Source: Rubrobacter sp.
GTDB taxonomy: Bacteria > Actinomycetota > Rubrobacteria > Rubrobacterales > Rubrobacteraceae
Length of the DNA: 5,952 nucleotides
NCBI GenBank assembly: GCA_013815575.1
Contig: JACDFX010000137.1
Coordinates: forward strand, 1 to 5,952
Direction of reading: 5' to 3'
Each line of letters opens with the position of its first letter. Positions within the stretch are counted from its first letter, which is position 1. Positions 1 through 4,530 of the stretch are shown here, one piece after another. The position numbers and the translations under genes are program-made. Below the pieces are notes generated by a model. That model searched no databases. It saw only the letters and a list, made by a program, of their open reading frames with translations, and was not told where the DNA came from.

Positions 1-1
1 G

Positions 2-349
2 CTCGCGGATGGACTCCTCGAAGGCGGTTTGAACCTCGTCTCCGGCGGGACGGACAACCACCTGGTCCTGGTCGACCTGCGGGACGCCGGGGTGAACGGT
101 CACGAGTTGGAGCAATTGCTCGAGTCCGTCGGGGTGACGTGCAACAAAAACATGATCCCAAACGACCCGGAGCCTCCGACCGTCACGAGCGGCGTCCGCC
201 TCGGGACCCCGGCCATGACCACTCGGGGCATGGGGCCTGACGAGATGCGAGAGATCTCCTCCGTCGTCTGCGCCACGGCCCGTGGCGAGCTCACCGGCCT
301 CCGCGACCGGGTCACCCAGCTCACGGACGCCTTTCCCCTTTATGAGTGA
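2..349 (+). CDS. glyA: Serine hydroxymethyltransferase, C-terminal fragment
   Basis: This is the 3' end of a gene whose start lies before the window. The reading frame is open from base 2 and ends at TGA 347-349. GlyA is a cytosolic PLP enzyme that converts serine and tetrahydrofolate to glycine and 5,10-methylene-tetrahydrofolate, the main one-carbon donor. The visible part carries family hallmarks: the block LVSGGTDNHLVLVDL near the start, then the NKN-IP-DP segment, then TSGVRLGTPAMTTRGM. The Arg in SGVRLGTPA corresponds to the substrate-carboxylate-binding Arg of E. coli GlyA (from family knowledge). The PLP-binding lysine lies upstream of the window and cannot be checked. The last 8 bases overlap the start of upp, so the two are probably co-transcribed and translationally coupled. 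Identification is secure; completeness upstream is unknown. Confidence 0.97.
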   Translation, partial: LADGLLEGGLNLVSGGTDNHLVLVDLRDAGVNGHELEQLLESVGVTCNKNMIPNDPEPPTVTSGVRLGTPAMTTRGMGPDEMREISSVVCATARGELTGLRDRVTQLTDAFPLYE

Positions 350-977
350 GGCAAACAACCTCTTCGTCGTTGACGGCCCCCTGAGCCGCCACAAGCTCGC
401 CGTCCTGCGCGACGAGCGGACCCGGACCTCGGACTTCCGGCAGGCGATGCGCGAGCTCTCTCTCATCATGGTCGCCGAGGCCACGAGGAAGATGCCAACC
501 CGTCACGAGCGAATTCGGACCCCGCTCACGGAGACGGAGGTAGACCACATCTCCGGCCCCGTCTGCCTCGTGCCGGTCCTGCGGGCCGGCCTCGGCATGC
601 TCGACGGCGCCCTGGCCCTGCTGCCCCGCGCCACCGTCGGCTTCATGGGCCTGCGCCGCGACGAGGAGACGGCCCTGCCCGTCGAGTACTACGTCAACCT
701 GCCGCGAAATCTGGAGGAGTACCTCGTCCTCGTCCTCGACCCCATGCTCGCGACCGGCGGCAGCCTCTCCGCGACCATCGATAAGCTCAAGGAGGAGGGG
801 GCGGCCTGGATCTCCTGCCTCCACGCCGTAGCCGCCGTGCCGGGCGTAGAGCGCGTGACCAGCGAGCACCCCGACGTAAACTTCTACACCGCCGCCGTAG
901 ACCCGGAACTCGACGAACGTTCCTTTATAGTCCCCGGCCTCGGCGACGCGGGTGACAGGCTCTATGGAACCCTTTAA
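342..977 (+). CDS. upp: Uracil phosphoribosyltransferase
   Basis: This cytosolic pyrimidine-salvage enzyme condenses uracil with PRPP to give UMP. The product is 211 residues, close to the usual roughly 208. Visible motifs are VPVLRAGLGMLDG at about 77-89, the PRPP-binding loop VLDPMLATGGS at about 131-141, and the C-terminal uracil-binding block PGLGDAGDRLYGT at about 198-210. I chose ATG 342 because the protein then begins just before the conserved N-terminus. An earlier in-frame start at 282 would add 20 residues inside glyA with no family match. There is no good Shine-Dalgarno sequence before 342, but the start overlaps the glyA stop by 8 bp (ATGAGTGA), so translational coupling is likely. 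Its own 3' end is overlapped by the dCMP deaminase gene. Nothing looks damaged. Confidence 0.97.
   Translation: MSEANNLFVVDGPLSRHKLAVLRDERTRTSDFRQAMRELSLIMVAEATRKMPTRHERIRTPLTETEVDHISGPVCLVPVLRAGLGMLDGALALLPRATVGFMGLRRDEETALPVEYYVNLPRNLEEYLVLVLDPMLATGGSLSATIDKLKEEGAAWISCLHAVAAVPGVERVTSEHPDVNFYTAAVDPELDERSFIVPGLGDAGDRLYGTL
951..955 (+). promoter_or_regulatory. Ribosome binding site of the dCMP deaminase gene
   Basis: GGTGA lies inside the end of upp, 8 nt before ATG 964. This spacing supports ATG 964 over the in-frame GTG at 952, which would overlap the site itself. Confidence 0.55.
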
Positions 978-1449
978 GAACCCGGAAGTGGACACCACCC
1001 ACGAGCACGAGGCGCTGAAGAGGGCGCGTCCCTCGTGGGATGAGTACTTCATGAGGATCTCGCACGAGGTCGCCACACGCTCGACGTGCCCGCGGCTGGC
1101 CGTGGGGGCCGTGATCGTGCGCGACAAGCGCATCCTCACCACCGGCTACAACGGCTCCCCGTCCGGGCTGCCCCACTGCGACGACGTCGGTTGCCTGATC
1201 CGGATAGTGGACGGCCGCGAGAGCTGCCAGCGCACCCTCCACGCCGAGCAGAACGCCATCATCCAGGCCGCCTACCACGGCGTCTCCGTCACCGGCGCCT
1301 CCATCTACTGCACCCACCAGCCCTGCCTGATGTGCGTCAAGATGATCATGAACGCCGGCATCGAGGAGGTCCGCTACGCCGGAGGTTACCCTGACCCCCT
1401 CGCCATGGAACTCGCCGCCGAAGGCGGACTGGAGATGGTCCGCTTCTAG
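964..1449 (+). CDS. dCMP deaminase (zinc-dependent cytidine deaminase family)
   Basis: This probably deaminates dCMP to dUMP, the substrate of thymidylate synthase, in the cytosol. The product is 161 residues with the zinc deaminase signature: HAE at 93-95 (zinc His and catalytic Glu) and PCLMC at 120-124 (the two zinc Cys). The stretch CPRLAVGAVIV at 42-52, followed by a GYNGSPSG turn at 61-68 and an HC-x4-C cluster at 71-77, is typical of the dCMP deaminase/ComEB branch and differs from tRNA adenosine deaminases or riboflavin RibD. ATG 964 is chosen because GGTGA sits 8 nt upstream; GTG 952 would add four residues. The start overlaps the upp stop by 14 bp, so it belongs to the glyA-upp unit. 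A late-competence role (the comEB name) is not supported here. The downstream 38 bp show no clear terminator. Confidence 0.92.
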   Translation: MEPFKNPEVDTTHEHEALKRARPSWDEYFMRISHEVATRSTCPRLAVGAVIVRDKRILTTGYNGSPSGLPHCDDVGCLIRIVDGRESCQRTLHAEQNAIIQAAYHGVSVTGASIYCTHQPCLMCVKMIMNAGIEEVRYAGGYPDPLAMELAAEGGLEMVRF

Positions 1450-1487
1450 CCCGCCCCCGCACCAAATCTCGCAACCGGAGGCGCGAC

Positions 1488-1877
1488 CTAGAGAGTGATC
1501 GCCAGATCGAGCACTCCGCACGCCCCGGCCCCTAGGATGAGAGCCCACGAAAAAGTCGACCCGAACCGGTTCTCCGGGTGGTTTCGAAAGACGGTGTGAA
1601 GAACGACGTGGACGATAAAGAACGCGTCCACCCCGACTATCAGTGCGTTGCTCGCACCGTCACCCCCGAAGAGCCCCACGAACAGCAGCACGTAGATCGG
1701 AACGTGCAGGGCCGCGAAGGCCACGTACCCCGCCTCATCCCGCAAGTTGCGGAGTAGGGGAAAGATCTTCCACTCCCTGAGGCGTACCGCGTCCATCTCG
1801 TGGACCAGAAGCAGGGTAAATCCCAGGAAAAAGAAGAAGTTGTTCAACAACTTCCACCGTAGAGCGTATTGATCCAA
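1488..1877 (-). CDS. Small four-helix membrane protein, unknown function
   Basis: This is a 129-residue hydrophobic protein with about four predicted membrane helices (roughly 10-25, 51-70, 77-96 and 108-127). Polar residues recur at helix ends: HEMDA at 26-30, REWK at 34-37, His58, HxxxH at 90-94 and RNHPENRF at 98-105. From memory the HEMDA...REWK..PLL pattern resembles the DUF6713 family; I cannot confirm this without a search and assign no function. The start is TTG 1877, preceded by GGAGAGGG ending 1 nt before it (core GGAG 5 nt upstream). The next Met is inside HEMDA and would lose the first helix. The gene overlaps the tetR 3' end by 34 bp, so it is almost certainly in the same transcript and translationally coupled, and may share its regulation. 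It converges on the dCMP deaminase gene. Confidence 0.8.
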   Translation of the reverse strand: MDQYALRWKLLNNFFFFLGFTLLLVHEMDAVRLREWKIFPLLRNLRDEAGYVAFAALHVPIYVLLFVGLFGGDGASNALIVGVDAFFIVHVVLHTVFRNHPENRFGSTFSWALILGAGACGVLDLAITL

Positions 1878-2503
1878 ACCCTCTCCAGCGTCTGGAGGAT
1901 CTCGTCTCTCGCCCGCCGTCCTTGCGGGCGACCGTAGGCGTCGATCAGATACCGCTCGGTCATGAACACAAGCGCCCTGGCGGTCTCCTGCGGGACGAGG
2001 TCCGGCGGGGAGACACCGGCCTCCACGTCACGGGCGATTCGCGCCGCCACGGCGACGGTCAGGCGCTCGATCAGGCCGAACCTGTAAACCTCTTCGACCC
2101 GCTCGTCGTAGCTCGCCGCGTCCGAGATGGCCCGCAGCACCGAACCGTAACGCTCGAACGTCTCCGCGCCTCCCCTCAACGCGTCCCGTAAGACCGCAGC
2201 CGATTCTTCCCGGCCCATGCCCGGATCTCCGACCAGCCAGCGCCGGTCTACCGCGAACAACAAACCCCCGATGCCTTCCAGCAGGCGCGTTACCAACTCG
2301 TAGCGGTCTTTGAAGTACGCGTAGAACGCAGGCCGCGACAATCCCGTGCGCGCCATCACGCTCTCGACCTTCATCTCCCGGAAAGGGTGCTCGGACAGAA
2401 AAGACCTCGCCGCCGCCAGGATCGCCCGCTCCGCCTCCTCGGGCCGTCTGCGCCTCCTAGTACCTTCGTCCCTGCTTTCGCCTTCTCTTCTCACGACGAA
2501 CAA
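1844..2503 (-). CDS. TetR/AcrR-family transcriptional regulator
   Basis: This 219-residue protein has the usual TetR length and layout. A basic N-terminal tail (RRRRR at 16-20) precedes the DNA-binding domain at about 23-70, with the helix-turn-helix at about 45-64 and recognition helix SRPAFYAYF. The rest is an alpha-helical ligand/dimer domain. The C-terminal pattern (YGSVLRAISDAA at 119-130, ARALVFMTERYL at 175-186) recalls EthR-like regulators; that is an inference and the ligand is unknown. The start is uncertain. TTG 2503 has GGAG 4 nt upstream. GTG 2494 (216 residues) fits a leaderless transcript from the minus-strand promoter, whose -10 would overlap the TTG. The longer form is listed. 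A double operator lies directly upstream, so autorepression is likely. It also faces the atp operon, which it may control. It overlaps the downstream membrane protein gene by 34 bp. Confidence 0.92.
   Translation of the reverse strand: MFVVRREGESRDEGTRRRRRPEEAERAILAAARSFLSEHPFREMKVESVMARTGLSRPAFYAYFKDRYELVTRLLEGIGGLLFAVDRRWLVGDPGMGREESAAVLRDALRGGAETFERYGSVLRAISDAASYDERVEEVYRFGLIERLTVAVAARIARDVEAGVSPPDLVPQETARALVFMTERYLIDAYGRPQGRRARDEILQTLERVWINTLYGGSC
1879..1886 (-). promoter_or_regulatory. Ribosome binding site of the membrane protein gene
   Basis: Read on the minus strand this is GGAGAGGG inside the tetR coding sequence, with the GGAG core 5 nt from the TTG at 1877. It is the main support for that start codon. 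Confidence 0.5.
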
Positions 2504-2530
2504 TTTACTCCGTTATTGACACAGTGTCTA
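2502..2530 (-). promoter_or_regulatory. Candidate tetR promoter
   Basis: Read on the minus strand: TAGACA (2530-2525), 17-bp spacer, TAAATT (2507-2502). The -35 matches consensus at 5 of 6 and the -10 at 4 of 6. It is the mirror position of the plus-strand promoter in the palindrome. Expected initiation is near 2495, next to GTG 2494, which would make tetR leaderless. Operator 1 covers its -35. Confidence 0.4.
2516..2530. promoter_or_regulatory. TetR operator copy 1
   Basis: TTGACACAGTGTCTA contains a perfect GACAC-A-GTGTC palindrome centred on 2523. The form and size fit a TetR-family dimer site. It lies between the tetR start and the plus-strand promoter, covering the -35 and part of the spacer of the predicted tetR promoter. 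That the neighbouring TetR binds it is inferred from adjacency. Confidence 0.72.
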
Positions 2531-2545
2531 TTGACGCAGTGTCAA
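2531..2545. promoter_or_regulatory. TetR operator copy 2
   Basis: TTGACGCAGTGTCAA directly abuts copy 1. The two centres (2523 and 2538) are 15 bp apart. The palindrome GACGC-A-GTGTC has one mismatched pair. It covers the -35 and half the spacer of the plus-strand promoter, so a bound protein should block that promoter. Confidence 0.72.
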
Positions 2546-2559
2546 TAACGGAGTATCAT
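2531..2559 (+). promoter_or_regulatory. Candidate operator-controlled promoter towards atp operon
   Basis: TTGACG (2531-2536), 17-bp spacer, TATCAT (2554-2559), each 5 of 6 to the vegetative consensus. Initiation is expected near 2566, leaving a leader of about 160 nt before atpZ with no convincing gene in it. Operator copy 2 covers the -35 and much of the spacer. Confidence 0.55.
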
Positions 2560-2692
2560 GCGGTTACAACTTCCGATTTCGAACGAAGGGAGAGCGGGGT
2601 GTCGGAGACGGGGTCCCGGGTCCAAAACGGGGAGAGGTGGTTGGAACAGAGGGGGTCGGGGGTTGGGATCGTGCTAGAAAGCTTGAAACTCT
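2560..2692 (+). other. G-rich leader between the two atp promoters, no clear gene
   Basis: I see no convincing gene or terminator here. The plus strand is strongly purine/G-rich, with G runs at 2596-2599, 2629-2632, 2651-2655, 2658-2662 and 2665-2667. It would be the 5' leader of a transcript from the operator-controlled promoter. A frame from GTG 2599 has a good ribosome site but only runs into the shadow of atpZ. Confidence 0.5.
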
Positions 2693-2721
2693 TTGCAACG
2701 ATTTCGGCCGTAAGGTATGAT
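2693..2721 (+). promoter_or_regulatory. Candidate proximal promoter of the atp operon
   Basis: TTGCAA (2693-2698), 17-bp spacer, TATGAT (2716-2721). The -10 matches 5 of 6 and the -35 4 of 6. Initiation 7-8 nt after the -10 falls at 2728-2729, on the ATG of atpZ, so the transcript would be leaderless. The ATG at 2717 lies inside the -10 and would not be in this transcript. Confidence 0.55.
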
Positions 2722-2728
2722 TCCGGCG

Positions 2729-2956
2729 ATGCCGAACGCCGATTCTCAACGGGACAACTCCGGTGGCAACTATGCTCGTTTCTTCCACGTTGGGTTCGCC
2801 TTCATGTTCATCATAGCGGTCTTCACGGTGGGTGGGTACGGGCTCGACTGGCTGGTCGGGACGCTGCCCCTCTTCTTGCTTCTCGGCATGTTGGTTGGTT
2901 TCGGGGCGGCGCTCTACTATCTCTTCACGGCTTTGAAGCAGGTGGGGGGCGGTTGA
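2729..2956 (+). CDS. atpZ: AtpZ/AtpI-type small Fo accessory membrane protein
   Basis: This 75-residue protein has two membrane helices (about 17-37 and 46-68) and the family pattern GGYGLDW then GTLPLFLLLG and GFG at about 35-60. It matches the short 'ATPase gene 1' proteins that open many atp operons. In other bacteria such proteins, with AtpI, are linked to c-ring assembly or Mg2+/Ca2+ supply to the synthase; the role here is inferred. ATG 2729 is chosen over ATG 2717 because 2717 lies inside a strong -10 element (TATGAT). The only purine-rich motif, AAGG at 2712-2715, is 1 nt from 2717 and 13 nt from 2729, so neither start has a normal ribosome site. A leaderless start at 2729 explains this. 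The stop overlaps the next start in TTGA. Confidence 0.82.
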   Translation: MPNADSQRDNSGGNYARFFHVGFAFMFIIAVFTVGGYGLDWLVGTLPLFLLLGMLVGFGAALYYLFTALKQVGGG

Positions 2957-3384
2957 GCGTACACTGGCGGTTGGCTGCCGGGGGGGCGGCCGTTGCGGGT
3001 TTGATCTCGCTTCTCGTGGCCGGGGCGGTCTGGTATTACTTCGGCGGGACGTATGCAGGTGCGTACCTTTATGGCGTCGGTGTCGGCGTCGTGTGTTTTA
3101 CGTCCATAGCGGTGACGGCCGCGTTGCTCGGGGGGGGGCTTTCAGGAGACAGGATCGTGCTCGGGCTCGCCGTGTACTTCGGGCGGCTCGCCTTCGCTGC
3201 GGTGGGGCTCGGGGTTCCGATATACTTGGGTTCCTTGCCCGCGGTCCCGCTGCTTTGCGGGTTTGCCGGGGTTTACGTGGTAGAGAACGTCGTGCTTTTG
3301 GTGGGCGCGCCCGCTAAGATGGCCGGCGAGAGTTCCGCCGTCCAATCCGGGCGCGGGGGAGTAGAACGGAGGACAGAAGTTTGA
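2953..3384 (+). CDS. atpI: ATP synthase subunit I-like membrane protein
   Basis: This 143-residue protein has about four membrane helices (roughly 9-29, 37-59, 71-93 and 97-118) and a polar, Arg-rich tail (about 120-143). Length, topology and position between atpZ and atpB identify it as a UncI/AtpI-family protein, thought to act as a chaperone for assembly of the c ring. Sequence motifs are weak in this family, so the call leans on context. The start is TTG 2953, which overlaps the atpZ stop in TTGA; purine-rich sequence AGGTGGGGGG lies just upstream. The frame is open far upstream, back through atpZ to 2524, but that part is a shadow of atpZ. A conserved Arg in helix 3 (GRLAF, about 77-81) is typical of this group. 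It ends in a TTGA overlap with atpB. Confidence 0.75.
   Translation: MSVHWRLAAGGAAVAGLISLLVAGAVWYYFGGTYAGAYLYGVGVGVVCFTSIAVTAALLGGGLSGDRIVLGLAVYFGRLAFAAVGLGVPIYLGSLPAVPLLCGFAGVYVVENVVLLVGAPAKMAGESSAVQSGRGGVERRTEV
3368..3372 (+). promoter_or_regulatory. Ribosome binding site deciding the atpB start
   Basis: GGAGG lies 8 nt before TTG 3381 but 17 nt before the in-frame ATG 3390, so the TTG is favoured as the atpB start. Confidence 0.7.
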
Positions 3385-4172
3385 GCAACATGCTCACGTT
3401 GGCTCAGATAAGCGCGACAGAGGTGCGGGAGGAGATCATTCACGCCTTCGAGGCCGGGCAAGAAGTATGGGTCGAACTCGCCTTGTTCGGGATAGATATC
3501 TCGATCACCAAGGCCGTGGTGAACCTCTGGATCGGGGCCGTAGTTACGTTCCTGATAATGTTTGTCGGCAGCCGGTTGCTCAAGGACCGACCCGGAGCCT
3601 ATCAGGTGATAGTGGAGGAGGTCTACGGCTTCGGCCGGAACAGCTTGGGAGGGCAGATGGGCGAGGAGGGAAGGAAGTTTTTCCCATACACGCTTACGCT
3701 GTTCGTCTTCCTGCTCGTGCTGAACCTGGCCGGGCTGATCCCCAACGCCTACCCCGTGACCGCTTCCATCACCTTCACGCTCTTCCTGGCCCTGCTGACG
3801 TTCGTTATTACGCAGTACGTGGGCATCAGTCGCAACGGGTTCGGAGGGTACGTGACCGCCTTCGTGCCACCGGGGCTGCCGCTCAAGGTCGTTTTCGTGC
3901 CGTTCATGTTCGCGATCGAGTGGATCTCGGAGTTGTCCAAACCGCTTACCCTCGCGATGCGGCTCTACGCGAACATGCTGGCCGGCCATCTGTTGATCTT
4001 TATCTTTTTGAGCTTTATTCTGTACTTTGGTACTTTCATGGCCGTGGTGTCGGTCCCGATGGCGATCGTACTCTACGGTTTCGAGATCTTTGTCGCCGTG
4101 CTGCAAGCCTACATTTTCGCTATCCTTACGCAGGTTTATATCGAGATTGCCCTGTACCGCAAGGAGCACTAA
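3381..4172 (+). CDS. atpB: F-type ATP synthase subunit a
   Basis: Subunit a is the membrane stator that carries the two ion half-channels facing the c ring. The 263-residue product is about the usual length. The key segment SKPLTLAMRLYANMLAGH at 186-203 holds the essential Arg194, equivalent to E. coli Arg210. Gln242 in LQAYIFAILTQVYI corresponds to E. coli Gln252. Other family blocks include LNLAGLIPNAYP at 114-125, which normally reads NxxGLxP. Five or more hydrophobic segments are visible, beginning near residue 45. TTG 3381 is chosen as start because GGAGG is 8 nt upstream and the codon overlaps the atpI stop. The N-terminus (1-44) is hydrophilic and without a clear signal peptide. The downstream gap to atpE is 50 bp, contains no gene, and supplies a separate ribosome site for atpE. 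Confidence 0.96.
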   Translation: MSNMLTLAQISATEVREEIIHAFEAGQEVWVELALFGIDISITKAVVNLWIGAVVTFLIMFVGSRLLKDRPGAYQVIVEEVYGFGRNSLGGQMGEEGRKFFPYTLTLFVFLLVLNLAGLIPNAYPVTASITFTLFLALLTFVITQYVGISRNGFGGYVTAFVPPGLPLKVVFVPFMFAIEWISELSKPLTLAMRLYANMLAGHLLIFIFLSFILYFGTFMAVVSVPMAIVLYGFEIFVAVLQAYIFAILTQVYIEIALYRKEH

Positions 4173-4222
4173 GAACAGGGCCAAACGTCGGACGTACAAG
4201 ACAACGAGAGGAAACTGGAAAC

Positions 4223-4495
4223 ATGGACATGATGATACTCGCGCAGGTTCCCTTCGAGGGTTTGCAGGCCGTAGGCTTCGGTGTTGCAGCCGGGACCGCC
4301 GTGATCGGGTCGGGGATCGGGATGGGCTACCTTTTCGGGCAGACCATCGCCTCGATCCACCGCCAGCCGGAGGCGTTCGAGCTTTCTCGGACGTGGCTGT
4401 TCGTCGGTATCGGGCTGATCGAAGCGCAGGCGCTCTTCGGCCTGGCCTTCGCCCTGCTCATTGGGCTCGGCATTATTCCTCCGGCTCCGGCTTAA
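4223..4495 (+). CDS. atpE: F-type ATP synthase subunit c
   Basis: This 90-residue hairpin proteolipid forms the rotating ring of Fo. Helix 1 (about 13-42) has the glycine repeat GSGIGMG at 29-35. The polar loop RQPEA at 47-51 contacts gamma/epsilon. Helix 2 (about 56-85) has the ion-binding Glu67 in GIGLIEAQALFG. Glu67 is followed by Ala, and I see no Gln in helix 1 at the place used by Na+-binding rings, which points to proton coupling (inferred). ATG 4223 follows GAGAGGA with about 10 nt spacing; two more in-frame ATGs at 4229 and 4232 are possible starts and would trim only two or three residues. The 50-bp leader before it and its own ribosome site fit the need for many c copies per complex. 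It is 35 bp upstream of atpF. Confidence 0.96.
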   Translation: MDMMILAQVPFEGLQAVGFGVAAGTAVIGSGIGMGYLFGQTIASIHRQPEAFELSRTWLFVGIGLIEAQALFGLAFALLIGLGIIPPAPA

Positions 4496-4530
4496 TGGCC
4501 GGATCGCCCGAGGCTAGGTAAGGAGAAAGC

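Larger units (their letters stand above)
2506..2555. repeat. 50-bp palindrome: 17-bp perfect inverted arms, 16-bp centre
   Basis: The left arm TACTCCGTTATTGACAC (2506-2522) is the exact reverse complement of 2539-2555. The 16-bp centre is itself partly symmetric (5 of 8 pairs match). The outer 10 bp of each arm lie outside the two operator copies, so the symmetry goes beyond what the tandem sites alone need. It occupies the gap between tetR and the atp operon. Confidence 0.9.

Noticed and set aside
282..341. Upstream in-frame start extending upp by 20 residues
   Set aside because: The extension lies inside glyA, is unlike the family N-terminus and is explained by chance open frame; ATG 342 gives the usual length.
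952..963. GTG start for the dCMP deaminase
   Set aside because: It overlaps the best ribosome site (GGTGA 951-955); ATG 964 has correct spacing.
321..1142. Long minus-strand frames opposite upp, dCMP deaminase, atpB and atpF
   Set aside because: They are antisense shadows typical of GC-rich coding DNA, with no domains and with well-supported genes on the other strand.
2608..2624. GGGTCCCGGGTCC as terminator hairpin in the atp leader
   Set aside because: Only a short CCCGGG self-match, no proper stem-loop and no T tract.
2558..2677. Short reading frame from ATG 2558 with GGAG upstream
   Set aside because: The ATG overlaps the -10 element TATCAT, so it would not be in the transcript; the 39-residue product is low-complexity Gly/Arg-rich.
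2524..2952. N-terminal extension of the atpI frame starting inside the operators
   Set aside because: The GTG at 2524 lies within the operator and upstream of any likely transcript start, and the segment over 2729-2952 is a shadow of atpZ with no family resemblance.
3467..4222. Long upstream extension of the atpE frame
   Set aside because: It overlaps atpB out of frame, is Arg-rich and lacks homology features; atpE begins at 4223 with its own ribosome site.
4173..4222. Small ACGTC-G-GACGT palindrome between atpB and atpE as a terminator or attenuator
   Set aside because: Arms of 5 bp with a 1-base loop and no T tract; too weak, and atpE must be transcribed through it.
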